A DNA stretch of 64,000 nt, taken from contig SPDT01000009.1 of the NCBI GenBank assembly GCA_008477525.1, positions 434,001-498,000 on the forward strand, read 5' to 3'. The translations under genes were made by a program, and so were the position numbers. Origin of the DNA: Hypomyces perniciosus (Eukaryota > Ascomycota > Sordariomycetes > Hypocreales > Hypocreaceae). A model generated the notes under the pieces. The model saw nothing but the letters and a program-made list of their open reading frames with translations. It had not been told where the DNA came from and did no database searches. Each line of letters opens with the position of its first letter. Positions within the stretch are counted from its first letter, which is position 1. This document shows positions 46,233 through 54,784 of the stretch, piece after piece.

Positions 46233-47519
46233 TTATTCAGTATTTGGCTCTGCCAGAAATAACCCAATATTACAAACGAAGTGCCACGCTACGCCTTCCT
46301 TAACGCCATGCTCTATGTAGAGTTCGAAATACCTTTCCCGGTTACGATGAATTATATCAAGGCTTAGGCCGTGATCCAAGGTCAAATCCTGAACCAAGTT
46401 GTAGGAGTGTTTGAGTTCCTTGGTGCTGACCTTGGAATGCTGCCACGCCACATAGGCCCTCACTGCGTCTTCTCTCGAACCTTGCATATCAAAGGTGGGC
46501 GATGTTGGAAATACCAGCTTGGGTATAGAAGGACCTCCATAACCTGCCCTGGCTGTATCAATATCGCCTGGAGTATTATAAATATGAATCGCTGGAGGGC
46601 CAGTCAGACAACTACCCGAGTCCCGGAGCTTCCGCTTGCGCGCGCGCTCCCCTTGTTGCTGCTCTTCTGCGTACAACTGCTGTCGAATGCGATCTGGAAT
46701 GTCATTATGCGTTTGCATGCTATGACCTTTCTGTACCTCATCAACGAGGATTTTTAATTGATGTGTTAGCAGTGGATAATGCTTTTGTCCCTCTAGCCAG
46801 CAGTAGGGTCCTTTATTACATGGCGGTCCTGGACAGCGGAATAGGGCGATAACCTGTCTCCAGCTTTCCGGTCGGCCCAAAACGGCTCTCTCGCCTTCAA
46901 CTCTCGCCGCTACCTCTGCACTCTGAACAGCAGTTGCTCCCCGTGCCGCGGAGGCGGTCTTGTCTTTATCTTCTATATAGTTGAATATAATTTCAACCTT
47001 CAGCTTCTTGCCGTCGCTTAGGAAGTGGCTCCATTCCTGTAGGTACTTTGTCGCGAAGGACCAGGCAGCATCCAATTTCGGAAATGATTCTTCCACGACG
47101 CTCGTGTTACGATCGTTAACGGACAAGGAGATTTGCGTGTCCGAAGGGGCAAGGGGGTGCTTGGCACGAGCCACGGCAGCTTGTAACTTCGATTTGAGGA
47201 TGTATTTCCAATACTCTTGTGGCGATAAAGCAATGCTTGGTTTTGATTCGCCTGATCGACGCCTGTTATTCACGGATAGCTTCCACTGCACGTCATAGCA
47301 TATGTTATTAAGCGGTTGTTTGTTATAGGATTGTGCGGGTCTACAGTCGGCGTAAGGCACAAATTGAAGGCCAGTTCCGGCAGGTCTCAGCTGGCTCCTT
47401 CGAGCTAGGTTTGTCGGCTGAGAATTGTCATCGTCCGAATCAGGGAAATCGCAAGATTGAGAATCGCTCGCATCGTCACTATACCAGTTATTCATGGAGT
47501 CTGCAGCCATTATTGCCAC
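46233..47519 (-). CDS. Conserved-looking unknown protein carried inside the mariner element
   Basis: A single uninterrupted frame of 428 residues, convergent with the transposase (27 bp between stops). N-terminal 60 residues are acidic and Ser/Asp-rich; residues about 95-190 are well-structured looking (PQEYWKYILKSKLQAAVARA, SFATKYLQEWSHFLSDGKKL); a Cys-containing segment (FRCPGPPCNKGPYCWL) follows at about 227-242; then EEQQQGERARKRKLRDSG, a likely nuclear localisation signal. The C-terminus (EDAVRAYVAWQHSKVSTKEL ... ERYFELYIEHGVKEGVAWHF) resembles a module I recall from fungal hypothetical proteins of transposon-rich regions. I cannot name a domain. No signal peptide or membrane segment is present. 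Confidence 0.7.
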   Translation of the reverse strand: MAIMAADSMNNWYSDDASDSQSCDFPDSDDDNSQPTNLARRSQLRPAGTGLQFVPYADCRPAQSYNKQPLNNICYDVQWKLSVNNRRRSGESKPSIALSPQEYWKYILKSKLQAAVARAKHPLAPSDTQISLSVNDRNTSVVEESFPKLDAAWSFATKYLQEWSHFLSDGKKLKVEIIFNYIEDKDKTASAARGATAVQSAEVAARVEGERAVLGRPESWRQVIALFRCPGPPCNKGPYCWLEGQKHYPLLTHQLKILVDEVQKGHSMQTHNDIPDRIRQQLYAEEQQQGERARKRKLRDSGSCLTGPPAIHIYNTPGDIDTARAGYGGPSIPKLVFPTSPTFDMQGSREDAVRAYVAWQHSKVSTKELKHSYNLVQDLTLDHGLSLDIIHRNRERYFELYIEHGVKEGVAWHFVCNIGLFLAEPNTE

Positions 47520-48008
47520 TCAAGCATCACAAAACGGCCACTGGGAGTTGCCCAACGGGCCTCATATCGCATGTGCGAGTCACAAAGGACACGGTGGCCT
47601 TTGCAGTCGACTCACGTGCCCTCACGTGGTTCTCTAGCTGTTAGATCCCTTGTTACATTTTGGGCGGTCGTACAGTATTACAAGGCCCGTACATGATGCT
47701 GTAGAAGAGTAAATAAAATACACATACATACAGTGGAAGGCGGAATGGTTGTCGCAAGTTTTCAGTCAACTGTTTTAATGAATCGCGGGGTTAGTCCGTG
47801 GCTTGTGTGTATCTTCCCGTGACCCTGAGCAGGTACAATGACAATAATGCCTAACGAATGAACAGGATGTCTCCCTACGTCACGACTCCTGGAGATTCAC
47901 GACGCTTCACAGGCTCCATGCGCACCTTGCATTGTGCCCACCTGGTTTTCTAACCCTTTATCCATCCAGCCAGAACTGTTGCCTTTTCTCTTGCTGCAAA
48001 TACCTGCA

Positions 48009-49529
48009 ATGTCATCTTTAAATGGACTCCTCGACAGCAGTGGACGCCGTATACCTCTCGCCCTTGTTACAGAGTGGAATCGTCAATCGCTTTGGATACG
48101 ATGTCCGTACTGTTTACTTATACATCATCACAGTACTGGTAATCCGTCTATATTATGCCAAACTCGAGTACCTCATTGTTACCGGACACATTACGAAGGT
48201 TTGGGCCCAAACCAGTACCAGCTGTGCTATCCATATGAGGCTCCCGCTCACGATTACTCGTATGAGATCGACAAACAGCATCACCGATTTGTGACTGTTG
48301 GTGTCGTGCTCCCTATCCAAGAAGATGACTCCTCTTCCAGCGAAATGATCTCAGCTGAAGATGACGATGGTGTGGAAGAGATAGAGGAATGGGCGTCTGG
48401 TCTATCACTTCAGGATCCCGAGAGCGCCGAGAAGCAGGAGAAAACTTGCGACGAGATCTTGGAAGAACTATATCAAGATTCAAGATTGAGACTTGATCTG
48501 TTCTTTTCCCACTGCATCACAAATAATATTCACGGGATCAAGGACCTTATAAAGCACTACGATGACCCTTTCATCGAGTCCAGGGACAGAACAGGAGAAA
48601 ATTGCATCTCTTTCGCTGCAATCGAAGGCCATACAGACATGGTTCGCTTCCTACACTCGATAGGAGGGAACCTTAATAACTTCGACAACAAGGGGAGGAC
48701 ACCATTGATGGAAGCAGCCCTCTGGGGAAGGCCAGGAGTGGTTGATTTCCTACTAAGAAATGGTGCTAACCCTAATGCTACGGACAGGAAGGGGCGTAAG
48801 GCATTGTTCTACGCACAACCATCGCGGACTACGACGCGAATGAGGAAGAAGTATCGCTTAGCCATCGAGAGAAGCGAGGCGGAAGGAAATAGAAGAAGAA
48901 TTGCTCTCAGATTAGGGTCTTACGAACAAATTGTGGCGAGGGAGCCTTCGAGAAATAACGGGCCTACTGAAAGCGGCCGATTCATTTCGGAGCAGAATTC
49001 CCAGCAGCTTCAACTGACATATTATGAGCGTGCGACTACGTATAATATTCCAGACAGGCTTAAAACTATCGCACGACTAGACCGAGGCAGCTTATTTCCG
49101 AATGTAAGCGCAGCCAGCGGGTGGAGAACAGATTTTGCCCCTGACCACATCATCGATAACCAACTTTGGATGTTCACAGTGAGAGAGCTCTGCAGATTAA
49201 TTAAGTATGAACTGCCCGAACACGATTGCGACAGATTTCGATTGCCTGGATCGTTCTATGCCTCTCATGCGGAGAAAAAGCTCATTGCATATTACATTGA
49301 CAAGCATATGATACTTCCACCGGCCATTATAAACGAACTTCAACCACATCAATGGGGGGAATGGACAGAGGAGCATGATCTTCTACAGGATCTTGCGGAA
49401 GTTCAGCCTAAAATCCCAACAGTCGGCGCAACAATCCGTGTAAGTCGGGCAATTTGTGAAGACTGCGAAAAGTTCATCAAACATGTTGAAGAAAAGCTCG
49501 GTATACATTTTCAGGTAAAAGTTGTTTGA
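48009..49529 (+). CDS. Ankyrin-repeat protein with DYW-like nucleic-acid deaminase domain
   Basis: 506 residues from ATG 48009; an in-frame upstream GTG extension is not preferred. N-terminus: a compact region with CPYC and CYP motifs (residues about 28-80), then an acidic linker. Residues about 195-270 hold two to three ankyrin repeats (GENCISFAAIEGHTDMVRFL, GRTPLMEAALWGRPGVVDFL). The C-terminus has the zinc site of the deaminase fold: SHAEKKLIAYYIDKH (His about 420, Glu about 422) and ICEDCEKFI (Cys about 483 and 486), followed by the usual final strand, IHFQVKVV. All zinc ligands and the catalytic Glu are present. Comparable HAE/CxxC proteins in ascomycetes are annotated as DYW-family deaminases; their substrates are unknown to me. 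It is divergent from the gene at 46233-47519 (490 bp between starts) and lies inside the mariner inverted repeats. Confidence 0.82.
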   Translation: MSSLNGLLDSSGRRIPLALVTEWNRQSLWIRCPYCLLIHHHSTGNPSILCQTRVPHCYRTHYEGLGPNQYQLCYPYEAPAHDYSYEIDKQHHRFVTVGVVLPIQEDDSSSSEMISAEDDDGVEEIEEWASGLSLQDPESAEKQEKTCDEILEELYQDSRLRLDLFFSHCITNNIHGIKDLIKHYDDPFIESRDRTGENCISFAAIEGHTDMVRFLHSIGGNLNNFDNKGRTPLMEAALWGRPGVVDFLLRNGANPNATDRKGRKALFYAQPSRTTTRMRKKYRLAIERSEAEGNRRRIALRLGSYEQIVAREPSRNNGPTESGRFISEQNSQQLQLTYYERATTYNIPDRLKTIARLDRGSLFPNVSAASGWRTDFAPDHIIDNQLWMFTVRELCRLIKYELPEHDCDRFRLPGSFYASHAEKKLIAYYIDKHMILPPAIINELQPHQWGEWTEEHDLLQDLAEVQPKIPTVGATIRVSRAICEDCEKFIKHVEEKLGIHFQVKVV

Positions 49530-50853
49530 TTCGGTTCAGTAGGTTGACAGATGGTTAGCTTCACCTTTTAGATCCTGTAGTAAGCATCATCATCCTGTAC
49601 AAACAGTGGCCAAACCCAACGCACCTCCTCCAGATGCTCACTATTCTCGTGACATGTGCTTTCACACCCGTTTCTGTTCCCATTCCCGATACCAGGTCTG
49701 CAAGTCTATTAACGCAGTTTCCTCCAGCCTTGTTAACTAAGATGGAGGCCCCTGCCACGGCGCCCTAGGTATGAAAGGCTGCACTTCCCAATGTATGTAT
49801 GTCGATAACGTGGACACTTCCAAGGCCGTCTCTGGGATAAATTAGCACTGTCAATAAAGAAACATTCCCATCCCTACTAAGGCGCTCCCCTTCGAGGTCA
49901 ACGTACAATGGAGGCTGCAGGACTCACATCCAAGTGTCCTGGCATACTACCTAGTTAGCAACATAGCTAACCCCTTTTAGTGTGTTTATGAAATAAGGAT
50001 CCTTTATTGTGGTGATTACATATGTACGATTCAGGATATGTACTGTATGTAAAGGCATTTACATAGGGTCGTATCAATCACAGATCAACAGTATGAGGGC
50101 TCATTTGCAGGTGCATAAAATGATAGAATTCGACACTCTTGCTGATCTCAAGTTAGGTGGGAAAAGCTGCTGCTTAAATACATGAAAACTTGCTAACTAA
50201 TTTATCACGACCATCCGGATCTATGAAATCTAGCTGTCATGATATCGTCATTGACTTACGGATCCGGCTGTTGTTGCAAGCTAGTTGGGAATCAAGGAAT
50301 GTTTGTTGGAATGAAGGAATGTGCCGTGATGTGGAACTATCCGTTACTGAGGTTGACAGGTCGACAACAGGATCCCCAGATTATAGAAGCCCAACTCAAC
50401 TTGCATCAAAGGGGTTAATGACGTATTTACCCCGCTCAATACTACAAGACTTGTTGAGCGAACGGGTGTGACAATACATAGAATGACGGAGTACAGAATT
50501 GTTATAAATTTTTGTAACAGTACTTCAGAGCTACAAGGTGGAGGGCTGTAAAGCCACAAGTGAACGCCAATAAAGTAGCGATTCACGCATACCTTTAGCG
50601 GTCATATGATATGTCACGAGGTGCCGAACTCTTGATGTCTTTTGTACCTCCCAGTATGGGTGGCACTATCCAATGTGCTATTTACCTACTAGTACTTTGA
50701 GGTGACATTCTTTTTGCCGCCAGTTTGTTCCTAAAATATACTCTAGCGCAAATTCACTCGAGTTAAATTCGGCCACTTCTGGATCCTCCATTTAGCTAGG
50801 TATATATAAGTATTTTTATGTATCTTCTGGTCCGTGCGTTTAGTCTATAAAAG
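49530..50853. other. Gene-poor right part of the mariner element
   Basis: No convincing coding region. Short frames at 49561-49758 (-), 50190-50471 (+) and 50344-50586 (-) overlap and lack motifs. Confidence 0.5.
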
Positions 50854-50878
50854 AGGAAACCGAATATGAGCAATACTG
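50854..50878 (-). repeat. Right terminal inverted repeat
   Basis: Reverse complement of the left end with a single mismatch (A for G at position 5 of the repeat); followed by TA at 50879-50880. Confidence 0.75.
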
Positions 50879-51055
50879 TACATAGACCCGTTCATAGAAT
50901 TTTCTCTGCGCTGCTATGTACTAAATTGGGGAAGCTATTTAAAAAAAGAGGGCGGAGAATCGGGCGAGGATCTGGGAGCTGATATTTATATATATTAAGA
51001 CTCACATTAAAATAGCAGGAATCGTCTTTGTTATACATACATACATACACTTATC

Positions 51056-51083
51056 TATATAAGGAAAAGCGCAAGATATAAAA
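51056..51083 (+). promoter_or_regulatory. Tandem TATA boxes
   Basis: TATATAA (51056-51062) and TATAAAA (51077-51083), 61-88 bp upstream of ATG 51144. Confidence 0.45.
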
Positions 51084-51143
51084 CGTGCATATAAGAGTGT
51101 GCGTCCTTATACATACATGCAAGCATCACAATCTAATTGTCAA

Positions 51144-51287
51144 ATGACAATGGCTCTCTATACGCTGACCATCGTTGGGTTTATACTGCAACTTGCCGCT
51201 GCTTTCCCAAGAAATGGCATTCCTGCTTTGCCCGAGGCGCTGTCGCCACCACTGTCGGCATGCATAATACCACACACAGTCGCATAT
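51144..51287 (+). pseudogene. Secreted-peptide ORF broken by a solo LTR
   Basis: From ATG 51144 (or 51150) the frame reads MTMALYTLTIVGFILQLAAA followed by FPRNGIPALPEALS and one Cys, a textbook signal peptide and the start of a mature chain. After 48 codons it enters the LTR at 51288 and only artefactual codons follow. Two TATA boxes lie at the expected distance. No continuation was recognised after the LTR. It could be the first exon of a small secreted protein gene; the family is unknown. Confidence 0.4.
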
Positions 51288-51522
51288 TGTTGGAAAACAT
51301 GGTTATGTAGTCAGCTTGCTCACATCACGAAGAAAGGGCGCCAGAAATCCACTTAATTGCTCCATGTCCTCTGCGCTTTTCCTCTCTTCCTTGGATTCTC
51401 CTCCCGCCATTTTATCATAGAAGCAGAACGCCGCGCGTTCTGTTTCACCTCACGTCAGACCACAGGTTCCCTTGCATACACATTTTTGCTTATTGCAACA
51501 ACTAGACCGACGTTATCCGACA
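51288..51522 (-). repeat. Solo LTR (Copia family)
   Basis: On the minus strand TGTCGG...CCAACA, closely matching 6728-6966 including the palindrome (51425-51441) and TATA-like box. No gag, primer site or second LTR adjoins it, so it is a solo LTR. Flanking 5-mers CATAT and AGAAA do not match. Confidence 0.8.
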
Positions 51523-52411
51523 AGAAAGCGTATACATACACAGCTACTTGATTTGAAAGTGGAAAATTTCTCATCTACGTACCTAATGAGGTAGCTTCTG
51601 TATAGTTCTTCAATCGGCCTTCTTTTCTCTTGACTTTCAACCTCCGGGTGTATTATAACAGCTATGCAAAGAGTTCCCAGCTCATTGCTCTACGTATTGC
51701 ATTGTGGATACTATCATTGAATAGTCCCACAGAGCTTCATTGCCCCTTAACGTAATTTCGCGGTCCTATTAACCGTGCTATCGCACGCCCGCTTCCAGTC
51801 TTATTATGCGTGATGGTGTAGTTTGTGCGTGTGCTTTCCTCCTCGACAGAAAGAATTATCTCTCAAAGAAGCTAATCTATAATGACCCGAAATCTCAATA
51901 ACGACTGTACCCTAACCGCTTAACTATGGAAATCCATGTATATACGACTTGTCTAACCCTATCTAGTGAGATTTCAAACAGCAGCGTTTCTCTCATATGT
52001 AACCAACTTAGACGCCAGGACCTAAAAGAAGCAAATGAATAGAGATTTGTCAATGAACAAATGTTGAAACCATCAGCAGTACATACATAGCATAGTAACT
52101 CATACTAATGGGCTTTCTATCTGTTTGCATTATCTGTGTCACACAACAGCGTGGTTGGCTGGGCACAGACGGACGAGAAATAGTCTCGAATTCAAGCAAT
52201 GAAAGAATCTCGATCTGTCTAATTGGACGGAAGTGCGTGCTTGTTAAATATACAGGAATTATTAAAGGGGAAGCTGAAAAGAGGCCAATTAGACACAAAA
52301 AGCACACAAAAGGCAATGCATGCATTAGAGTGTACATAACAGAGTGCAACAATCCGTGTACGTTAGGAGCTGTCAGCGTACTCACCTAAAGATCTTATGT
52401 GTACAATTGCC
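51523..52411. other. Intergenic, no gene seen
   Basis: Overlapping short frames on both strands near 52050-52389, none with recognisable motifs. Confidence 0.45.
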
Positions 52412-52696
52412 TTATCGAGCAGACTTTCTACGATTTCTTGAGGATCTCCCTCTCATAGAAATTTGGGGATAGATACATCTGAGCCCACTCTCCCCACACC
52501 TGACGCATGATTCCATTCCCTCTTCGCGCAGGCATTTTACCTTTTTGCGATTGCAATTTCCACATGCCGTTTTCGTTCGCTGGACTCGTTCTGTCCGACG
52601 GTTTACACTGCCAGTAGTACAGGATTTATTCCCAATACGGCGACATTTTCTCTTCCTCTGTCTATACAGCTGACAAGCCCCTAGGTTGTGATACAT
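52412..52696 (-). CDS. Zn2Cys6 DNA-binding motif, orphan or first exon
   Basis: A 94-codon frame contains a complete fungal binuclear zinc cluster, ACGNCNRKKVKC then SCVRCGESGLRCIYP, with spacing CX2CX6C...CX2CX6C and a basic tail SSRNRRKSAR. Such motifs bind CGG-type DNA sites in Gal4-class regulators. The frame stops 25 residues after the cluster and no middle-homology domain was found downstream on the minus strand, so this is either a short regulator, one exon of a spliced gene, or a relic. Basic residues also fill the N-terminus. Confidence 0.55.
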   Translation of the reverse strand: MYHNLGACQLYRQRKRKCRRIGNKSCTTGSVNRRTERVQRTKTACGNCNRKKVKCLREEGMESCVRCGESGLRCIYPQISMRGRSSRNRRKSAR

Positions 52697-52735
52697 CTTC
52701 TCAATGTTGTTTTCAGGTACACTAATGGGCAGATA

Positions 52736-53290
52736 TCAGCTATACGGTTCCGAACATGGTCTTTTTAGAGTAACAGACGAAGGAATAGTATTGGGCGGCA
52801 GTTGTAGGGTAAGTTGTCGCCAGCCAGGATATTTATTGCTTTCGTACCAATGGCTATACTGTAGTGTTGGGCAGGGAGGTTCACTAGGACCTAATAACAA
52901 AATTGAGTATGTCCTTCTAAACCCCTCCATTTGTGTTGTTTGTCTCATTTCTGTTGTAATAAGGTCTGAAACACAACGGAAAGCCCATATTTCAGAGGAG
53001 ATGAGGCTCCCTTGAAAACTCGACTGGCGGAGAATCCACGTGATGAGTCGAATGGGTTTACGGATAGAGCCCGATCTAGCATAGATTGCATTGCAATTTT
53101 GCCCCATACATAGGTCCTGACTCAGGAGGCGGCTTCCCCCCGGATAGATGAGGTGAACTATGATAGATAAAGGCCCTGGAGTGTCTTCCGTTCCCCAGAC
53201 AAGAGTCCAACCATCCATGGATGCCATTTTCGATGGTGTAAAGGACTCGCCACGCGGCCAACTGTGTGTTAACATTACGGCTTTATACAT
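52736..53290 (-). CDS. Hypothetical ORF, low support
   Basis: A 184-codon frame upstream of the zinc-cluster frame on the same strand. The composition is plausible for protein (W, G and P spread through it) but no domain, signal peptide or repeat is recognised. It could be an upstream exon of the zinc-cluster gene or a chance frame. Confidence 0.2.
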   Translation of the reverse strand: MYKAVMLTHSWPRGESFTPSKMASMDGWTLVWGTEDTPGPLSIIVHLIYPGGSRLLSQDLCMGQNCNAIYARSGSIRKPIRLITWILRQSSFQGSLISSEIWAFRCVSDLITTEMRQTTQMEGFRRTYSILLLGPSEPPCPTLQYSHWYESNKYPGWRQLTLQLPPNTIPSSVTLKRPCSEPYS

Positions 53291-53560
53291 ATGTCTGTTA
53301 TCTGATATTGGAAGTTTGGCTCAGCAGCTGTTATATAACGCGGAAATTTCTAACCACTTAAATCTCGCATTGCATGGATATATTATGTAATCCAAGTTGG
53401 TTGCGAGTAAATTTATAATTGTTGCAATCTGATCTGCCTAAACTGATGTAAAGTCCCCTCTGCTTCTCCACACTTCTCCACCCACGACTGCTCTTATTGC
53501 GGTACTCATGGCTGCTATACCAACTCAGAATGACTCCATACACTGGTTAATTTATGTACC

Positions 53561-53602
53561 AATTTTTGCTTATTCCAACAACTGGATCGACGTTATCCGA
53601 CA
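53561..53602 (-). repeat. LTR terminal fragment
   Basis: About 42 bp matching the outer end of the Copia LTR (TTTTTGCTTATTCCAACAAC ... CGTTATCCGACA). The rest of the LTR is absent. Confidence 0.6.
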
Positions 53603-54784
53603 CGATCGCCGCGCTACCGCAGTGATCGCAACAACGCTCACTAGAAAACCAGCGATCACCTATATATTTCCTTTATATATATACGACTGGCTTGTCACTC
53701 ATTTAGTATAGTTACTTAGAAAGTCGTTAACAATTGCATTCACCTGAACCTACCAGTTCTACAGAATCGTGACTACGTTACCCTGCTCAGTATTCATCCC
53801 TGGCTTCTCTGCCAACATAAACCCACGAACCTCGGTTTATCCCTTGGGAATCAACCCGGATCGTCACAATGTACCTGCCGACGACGCGTTATCGCCAGTG
53901 CTGCTTTGGTAGAGAGCTTCGCAGACAGACCGCCTGGCTAAAATTGGTACTGTGAAGAAAAAGCAAAAAGATAGAGAGACATCTGTTTCGCTCCATTGCT
54001 AGACCAGTGCTCTTAATGACATTCCACAGACCCCCTACTCTCTGCTGGCGACATTTGCAGTGCTTTTTGAAGGCGTTTATGCACATGATATAGTCTTATT
54101 TATTAAACCCCCCGGCAACATAGGCCCAGATGGAATGAGCCTTGAGCGCTGAGGAATTAGAAGGCCCAGCGAGAGCTACGAGAGTGAGCGAGCGTATTGT
54201 CCTATTCTTAGCGAACTTTTTAGTTCTAAGACCAATCTCCCTTGCCCGTCTCAATCCACGATAAGCGTATCTAGTAGCCATCAAATTCTACCCGATCTAC
54301 AAGATGCCTCCGGCCGCCAATTGGTCCAAGAGTCACACAGCAATATAAGCCTACACTACTAGCAATAAACCAGAACTGCCAAGTTACTCGAAGGCACGCC
54401 CCTCTTATTTTTTCCAACAACACGCGTCTAGCCTATATCTCTTTCGACTTTGGAAGCTCAGCCATCGTCAATAACGATTTACTAACCTTCTATAGCAGCT
54501 CCTCGGCTTGTGCTAGAAATTCAGTTCGCTTCGAAGCTACCTGGGGAAATTGATTAAGGCGGGACAGTACCGCCTTCACTACATTATAGGGCACTCTTTT
54601 TTTATGTTTTCTTCCTGTCAATTGGATTTCCTTTATAATCCGGCCATTCCAGTAATTCCTGGCCATCTCAATTATTTGTGGCTATTTCGGAACGAATATA
54701 GAAGCACATACGCGCTAAGTGGGGCGTTAGGCGTAAACGCCGAACACCAAAATGTAGGAGCCTAGCAACACAGAGGTGCGTCCA
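53603..54784. other. Intergenic, no gene seen
   Basis: Only short frames (for example 54096-54284 minus). The right part is the presumed promoter of the kinase-like gene. Confidence 0.45.

Larger units (their letters stand above)
45003..50878 (+). mobile_element. Tc1/mariner-type element with internal cargo genes, 5.9 kb
   Basis: The left end TA|CAGTGTTGCTCATATTCGG and the right end (reverse complement) TA|CAGTATTGCTCATATTCGG agree for 25 bp with one mismatch, and TA is present on both sides (45001-45002 and 50879-50880). Inside are a Tc1-type transposase pseudogene just inside the left end, a leftward conserved gene, a rightward ankyrin-deaminase gene and about 1.3 kb without genes. Ordinary Tc1/mariner elements are 1.3-2 kb; no second copy of this end was seen near the transposase stop. 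The alternative is two separate element ends of the same family. Confidence 0.6.
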
